Positions 14,892-18,071 of a stretch of 18,071 bases of DNA are shown here, piece after piece (the stretch's first letter is position 1; each line of letters begins with the position of its first letter). Both the position numbers and the translations under genes were made by a program. The notes under the pieces are model-generated. The model was not told the DNA's origin, searched no databases, and was given only the letters and a program-made list of their open reading frames with translations. Source of the stretch: MB1-2 sp046566065 (lineage in GTDB: Bacteria; Actinomycetota; CADDZG01; WHSQ01); NCBI GenBank assembly GCA_046566065.1, contig JBKHXK010000042.1, forward strand, positions 1-18,071, given 5' to 3'.

Positions 14892-16232
14892 ATGAGACCG
14901 AGACGACCGCACCTGCCCGCTATGCCCGCCCCTATCCGGTGGATAGGCGTGGGCGTCCGCGCCGTCCTCGGGACCCCGGCTCGGGCCGTGCTGGGCACCG
15001 CCCGGATCGTGAGTGACCCCGCCCGCCAGGTGAGGGACTACTGGGCCTCCGAGAGGGTCACGATGCGCCAAGGCTTCATCGCGGTGTGCATCGCCTCGCT
15101 GACCTCGCTCGTCGCCGGAGTGACGCTGGCGAAGATGGGAGGGCGGATAGAAGCCGTGAGCGGCCTGTTCATCCTGATCCCCGTCTCGATCGGTATGAGA
15201 GGCAACATCTTTGGCGGGCTGGCCGCCCGCCTCGGCACGTCCATCCACTCCGGACTGTTCGAAGTCTCCCGAGATCGAGCCGGATTGCTGGCGCAGAACG
15301 TGTACGCGGCCACCCTGTTGACGATCGCTACTTCGGCCACCATGGGCGTCCTGGCGAGAGGGATCGCCGGGCTGCTGGGATTGGAGACCGTGTCGGTGTG
15401 GGACTTCGTCTTGATCGCCGTGGTCGGAGGACTGCTTTCTTCCACCGTCGTGCTGGCGGTGACGATCTACCTGTCGGTGACTTCCTATCGACGAGGGTGG
15501 GATCTGGACTCCGTCGGCTCGCCGCTCATCACAGCGATCGGGGACGTAGTCACCTTGCCCTTCCTGCTTCTTGCGTCGTACCTCGTCGGGATCGGGCTCC
15601 TCACGCCCATCCTCGGGGGCGTCGCCGGGGCGGCAGGTCTCTACGCTTTGGCCCGAGGGTGGACCAACGTGCGCCAGGTGACGAGGCGCATCGTCCGCGA
15701 GAGCTTCCCGGTTCTCTGCATCGCCATCGTGCTGGACATCCTGGCCGGCGCTGTGGTGGAGCCCCGCGTCGAGAAGGTCTTCCTGGTATTTCCGGCGCTG
15801 CTGCTGGTCATCCCAGGGTTCCTGGAGAACACCGGTGCACTTGGGTCGATCCTCTCGGCACGCCTGGGATCGAAGCTCCACCTCGGAGTCGTAACTCCCA
15901 GAGCCAAACCAGATGCGGCCGCGCTACTCGACGGCAGCATCGTGTTGGCTCTCGGCGTGACCGTCTACGTCATCACCGCTCTAGCGACGCTCGGCCTCGC
16001 AGAGCTCCTGGGGATCAACCATCCCGGCGCATTCCGCTTCATCGGGATCGTGCTGGTCGGCGGTGTGCTCGCGACGCTCGTGGCCGCGCTCATCGGCTAC
16101 TACGCGGCCACCACCACGTACAGGTTCGGGCTCGATCCCGACAACCACACCATCCCGCTCGTCACCAGCGGCATGGACCTACTCGGCGTCATCTGTCTCG
16201 TAGCTGCGCTCGTCTTGTTCGGAGTAGCCTGA
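14892..16232 (+). CDS. Two-repeat MgtE/SLC41-type divalent cation transporter membrane protein
   Basis: 446 residues, strongly hydrophobic with about ten membrane segments. It is an internal duplication of the MgtE transmembrane domain. Repeat 1 (about 60-240) has IPVSIGMRGNIFGGLAARLG and DLDSVGSPLITAIGD. Repeat 2 (about 268-446) has IPGFLENTGALGSILSARLG and GLDPDNHTIPLVTSGMD. Asp218 and Asp429 occupy equivalent places and correspond to the conserved pore aspartate of MgtE. The cytoplasmic N and CBS domains of bacterial MgtE are absent; two fused repeats in one chain are the SLC41 arrangement, also known in archaea. Magnesium or another divalent ion is the expected substrate. It is followed 20 bases later by a PhoU/TrkA_C protein, probably its gate. 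The ATG has no SD; a second in-frame ATG lies at 14922. Confidence 0.85.
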   Translation: MRPRRPHLPAMPAPIRWIGVGVRAVLGTPARAVLGTARIVSDPARQVRDYWASERVTMRQGFIAVCIASLTSLVAGVTLAKMGGRIEAVSGLFILIPVSIGMRGNIFGGLAARLGTSIHSGLFEVSRDRAGLLAQNVYAATLLTIATSATMGVLARGIAGLLGLETVSVWDFVLIAVVGGLLSSTVVLAVTIYLSVTSYRRGWDLDSVGSPLITAIGDVVTLPFLLLASYLVGIGLLTPILGGVAGAAGLYALARGWTNVRQVTRRIVRESFPVLCIAIVLDILAGAVVEPRVEKVFLVFPALLLVIPGFLENTGALGSILSARLGSKLHLGVVTPRAKPDAAALLDGSIVLALGVTVYVITALATLGLAELLGINHPGAFRFIGIVLVGGVLATLVAALIGYYAATTTYRFGLDPDNHTIPLVTSGMDLLGVICLVAALVLFGVA

Positions 16233-16252
16233 TCGGAAGGAGAGTTGGAGAG

Positions 16253-17452
16253 ATGGACTCAGGAGAAGGTCGAAGTACCGTCAAAGGGCTTCTGGCGGAG
16301 ATCAAAGATTCGTCGGAGCTCATGATCGACCTCGCGTACGCGTCCGTCTTCTTCGCCGACGCGGAGTTGGCGAAGGAGGTCATCGGCCTTGAGGAACGGA
16401 TGTTCGAGGACCTGAGGCAGATCCGGAAACTCGTGATCCTCTCGGCCCGAAGCCCCGAAGACGCAGAGCACATGGCCGGCGTGCTCGAGATCGTCTCCGC
16501 CGTTGAGAAGATCGCAGATGCGGCCGAGGACATCGCACACGTGGTGCACGCCGGCATGGGGATCCTGGACGACCTTCGCAAAGACCTCCGCTATGCCGAC
16601 GAGATCGTGTCCCGTATCAAGGTGAGAGACGGCGCGCCTGCGGCGGGTCGCTCGTTGCGCGACCTGGCCCTCCCGGTGGAGATCGGGATGTGGGTGATCG
16701 GCACGAGACGCGGCGGCGACTGGGATCTTGATCCCGGCCCCGAGTACGTGGTGGCCGCCAACGACGTGTTGCTGGTCAAAGGTCCTGAGGACGGCGCACG
16801 GCTGGCGAGAGAGTTGTTCGGGGCTCCCGAGCTGCCGCCGGGCCCCGAGCCCTCACAGGTCGTGCTGTCGGATCTCGACCGCGCCGTCGATCTGTTGATC
16901 GAGATGAAGAACTCCGCCGAGGTTGCGGTCGGGCTTGCCTATTCGGCCCTTCTGTTCAACGACCCGGCTCTCGCAGCCGAAGTCGGCAATCTCGAGGCGC
17001 GCTCGGATGCCGTTCACGACGAGTTGGAGTCCTGGGTCTTGCGAAGCTCGCAGGAGGCGCGCAATCCCGACGACCTGCGAGGGCTGTTGCACCTCGCGCA
17101 CGCGTCCGAGGTGATCTTCGACTCGGCACGTGAGATGACCCGCCTGGTCGAGCAAGGCGAAGAGCTGCATCCGGTCATCGCCGCCGCCCTCGTGGAATCA
17201 GACGAGTTCGGGCACGAGACGATCGTCGGCGAGAACTCCCCCGCCGACGGAAAGACCATCAAGGAGCTCTCGATCGAGACCGAGACCGGCATGTTCGTGC
17301 TGGCGGTCCAGCGCGGTCGCCGTTGGATGTATCGCCCCAAGCCGAGCCTCGCTCTCTCCCCCGGCGACAGGATCATCGCGGTCGGGCCGGCCGAAGGAGC
17401 CGAAGAGCTCGACACCCTCGTCGGCATGCAACGGGAGCTCGCCGAGGCATAG
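16253..17452 (+). CDS. Duplicated PhoU-like / TrkA_C (RCK_C) regulatory protein
   Basis: 399 residues, soluble, with no signal or membrane segment. It is two copies of one unit. Copy 1 has a PhoU-like helical part (about 10-115: LLAEIKDSSELMIDLAYASVFF, EEMF-type helices) and an RCK_C-like beta domain (about 120-188: GRSLRDLALPVEIGMWVIGTRRG, then ANDVLLVKGPED). Copy 2 has LLIEMKNSAEVAVGLAYSALLF (about 214-235) and GKTIKELSIETETGMFVLAVQRG with PGDRIIAVGPAEGAEEL (about 333-386). RCK_C domains bind ligands such as cyclic di-AMP in K+ channel and TrkA families; whether this one does is unknown. Its place behind the MgtE-like gene suggests it is the cytoplasmic gate or regulator. The ATG at 16253 has AAGGAG about ten bases upstream and a nearer GGAG; the open frame continuing upstream is spurious. 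Confidence 0.88.
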   Translation: MDSGEGRSTVKGLLAEIKDSSELMIDLAYASVFFADAELAKEVIGLEERMFEDLRQIRKLVILSARSPEDAEHMAGVLEIVSAVEKIADAAEDIAHVVHAGMGILDDLRKDLRYADEIVSRIKVRDGAPAAGRSLRDLALPVEIGMWVIGTRRGGDWDLDPGPEYVVAANDVLLVKGPEDGARLARELFGAPELPPGPEPSQVVLSDLDRAVDLLIEMKNSAEVAVGLAYSALLFNDPALAAEVGNLEARSDAVHDELESWVLRSSQEARNPDDLRGLLHLAHASEVIFDSAREMTRLVEQGEELHPVIAAALVESDEFGHETIVGENSPADGKTIKELSIETETGMFVLAVQRGRRWMYRPKPSLALSPGDRIIAVGPAEGAEELDTLVGMQRELAEA

Positions 17453-17463
17453 GTGCCGGCCGG

Positions 17464-17481
17464 GCCGGGCATACTCCCGGC
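17464..17481 (+). terminator. Short GC hairpin between the PhoU/TrkA_C gene and the DUF4235-like gene
   Basis: GCCGGG, a six-base loop (CATACT) and CCCGGC form a perfect stem 12 bases after the TAG at 17450-17452. There is no U tail, and the SD of the next gene starts four bases later. It may be a weak terminator or an mRNA end-protecting element. Confidence 0.4.
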
Positions 17482-17498
17482 ATCGAAAGGAGAGGTAT

Positions 17499-17804
17499 TT
17501 GAAGATCGGCAAGAACAAGGTCGACAGCGGCGAGGACATCCAGGCCGACGGCTCGATCCCCGTCAAGCCGACACTGGCCCAGACCATCGGCGCCACGGTC
17601 GCCGGCGTCGTGGCAGTCAGGCTGGCGGTCTACGTGGTCACGACCATCTGGCGGTTGGTGACCCGCGAGGATCCGCCTCAGATCGACATGGACATCTCTC
17701 CCGGCAAGAAGGCGGCCTGGGTCGCTCTCGTGGGTGCGGCATCCGGTGCGGCTCGTCAGGCGGCCCGAGACAAGATCAAGCCACCTACAGGGGGCGCTGC
17801 CTAA
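17499..17804 (+). CDS. Small membrane protein, DUF4235-like
   Basis: 101 residues, starting at TTG with an excellent SD (AAAGGAG, six bases, TTG). A polar N-terminus (1-24) is followed by a hydrophobic helix at about 27-50 (TIGATVAGVVAVRLAVYVVTTIW), the segment WRLVTREDPPQ and a second, weaker hydrophobic stretch at about 72-86 (AAWVALVGAASGAAR). The W-x-LVTxxxPP motif between two helices is typical of the actinobacterial DUF4235 family, whose function is unknown. It follows the transporter/regulator pair by 46 bases on the same strand, but a hairpin separates them, so shared function is not implied. It ends with TAA before a gene-free stretch. Confidence 0.75.
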   Translation: MKIGKNKVDSGEDIQADGSIPVKPTLAQTIGATVAGVVAVRLAVYVVTTIWRLVTREDPPQIDMDISPGKKAAWVALVGAASGAARQAARDKIKPPTGGAA

Positions 17805-17912
17805 ACGGCCTAGCCTCATCCGGCGGCCTGGGCCCGACTAGCCACTGCCATCGGCGCTCTGCCCTCCTCCAAGCCCGAACCCGATGTTCGGCTCCTCGCG
17901 AGCTCGCACAGT

Positions 17913-17945
17913 GAGAACGCCGGGTCCCTCCACGTAGGGGTTCTC
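17913..17945 (+). terminator. Hairpin with short T tail downstream of the DUF4235-like gene
   Basis: GAGAAC (17913-17918) pairs with GTTCTC (17940-17945), and inside it CCCT pairs with AGGG around a six-base loop; seven bases on the left are unpaired. TTTCG follows. The position, about 110 bases after the TAA, suits a terminator for the plus-strand genes, though the stem is imperfect. The stretch 17805-17912 before it holds nothing I can identify. Confidence 0.4.
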
Positions 17946-17970
17946 TTTCGTCAGGTGTAGCCACTGGCGG

Positions 17971-18003
17971 TGAGAGCGGGATGAGAATCGACTGAGAACG
18001 TTC
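17971..18003 (+). repeat. Three direct repeats at exact 11-bp spacing (probable response-regulator operator)
   Basis: TGAGAGC, TGAGAAT and TGAGAAC begin at 17971, 17982 and 17993. Each is seven bases followed by a four-base spacer, an exact 11-bp period. Seven-base half-sites on one helical face are the hallmark of OmpR/PhoB-family binding sites, including actinobacterial PHO boxes. The complementary strand reads GTTCTCA in the last copy, which partly resembles GTTCACC. The third copy also overlaps a 10-bp palindrome, AGAACGTTCT (17995-18004). The regulator cannot be named from sequence. Confidence 0.5.
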
Positions 18004-18010
18004 TTAGAAG

Positions 18011-18038
18011 GCGAAGATGAGAGCATCCTCATGTTCGC
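18011..18038 (+). promoter_or_regulatory. 11-bp hairpin before the gene at the right edge
   Basis: GCGAAGATGAG and CTCATGTTCGC pair with a single mismatch around a six-base loop (AGCATC). The element lies 30 bases upstream of the ATG at the right edge and just after the 11-bp repeats, so it may be an operator or a 5' UTR structure of that gene. No U tail follows, which argues against a simple terminator. Confidence 0.4.
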
Positions 18039-18068
18039 TTCATCCCCGCCTCAGGCGTAAGGGGTGTC

Positions 18069-18071
18069 ATG
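18069..18071 (+). CDS. Possible start codon of the next gene (only the ATG is inside the window)
   Basis: The last three bases are ATG, preceded at four bases by AAGGGG (18059-18064), a fair SD. With the repeats and hairpin just upstream this looks like the regulated start of a plus-strand gene, but no codon beyond the first is visible. Confidence 0.35.

Noticed and set aside
15086..16252. Upstream extension of the PhoU/TrkA_C frame to 788 residues, which would be a fusion overlapping the transporter gene
   Set aside because: The translated extension is Arg/Pro/His-rich and lacks any domain; the membrane protein in the other frame is clearly real and an SD plus ATG lies at 16253.
17838..18032. 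Minus-strand open frame of 64 codons in the right-end gap
   Set aside because: No SD, no motif, and it runs across the phased repeats and hairpins that look regulatory.

Overview
The window looks like chromosomal core DNA from a high-GC Actinomycetota genome. The reasons are the uniformly GC-rich coding sequence, the strong AAGGAGG-type ribosome binding sites, the many GTG and TTG starts, and the gene order. The order clpC - lysS - coaX - panC - (Rossmann/DUF2520) - folK - folB - folP - folE - ftsH - hpt - tilS - (DUF2342 metallopeptidase) follows, from memory, the M. tuberculosis order Rv3596c to Rv3626c. Two genes of the mycobacterial arrangement are missing here: lsr2 between clpC and lysS, and panD between panC and coaX. 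Several accessory genes are also missing. This suggests an actinobacterium outside the Mycobacteriales, perhaps an uncultured deep lineage; that placement is inference.

From about 14.8 kb down to base 1 everything is on the minus strand, so it is transcribed from right to left. Reading in that direction there is a small Cys/His protein, a secreted or membrane protein with an acidic linker, the DUF2342 metallopeptidase, tilS (tRNA-Ile lysidine), hpt (purine salvage) and ftsH (membrane AAA protease). A long hairpin at 9393-9440 follows ftsH. Next is a tightly packed folate block (folE-folP-folB-folK), then a pantothenate/CoA block (DUF2520 protein, panC, coaX), then lysS. An orphan ABC-type substrate-binding lipoprotein comes next. 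Last is clpC with its own promoter; it runs off the left edge. Most junctions in the folate and pantothenate blocks overlap by 1-4 bases, which indicates translational coupling.

From 14.9 kb rightwards the genes are on the plus strand. A membrane protein made of two MgtE/SLC41-type transport repeats is followed 20 bases later by a soluble protein made of two PhoU-like + TrkA_C (RCK_C) units. A small DUF4235-like membrane protein comes after that. The first two form the most interesting cassette in the window: a matched two-fold-duplicated channel and regulator, probably for divalent cations and gated by a nucleotide or other ligand.

The last 267 bases hold no convincing gene. They contain a terminator-like hairpin, three direct repeats spaced exactly 11 bp (as in OmpR/PhoB-family operators), another hairpin, and at the very end an SD plus ATG that probably starts the next gene. 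No tRNA, rRNA, CRISPR array, insertion sequence or prophage gene was seen.
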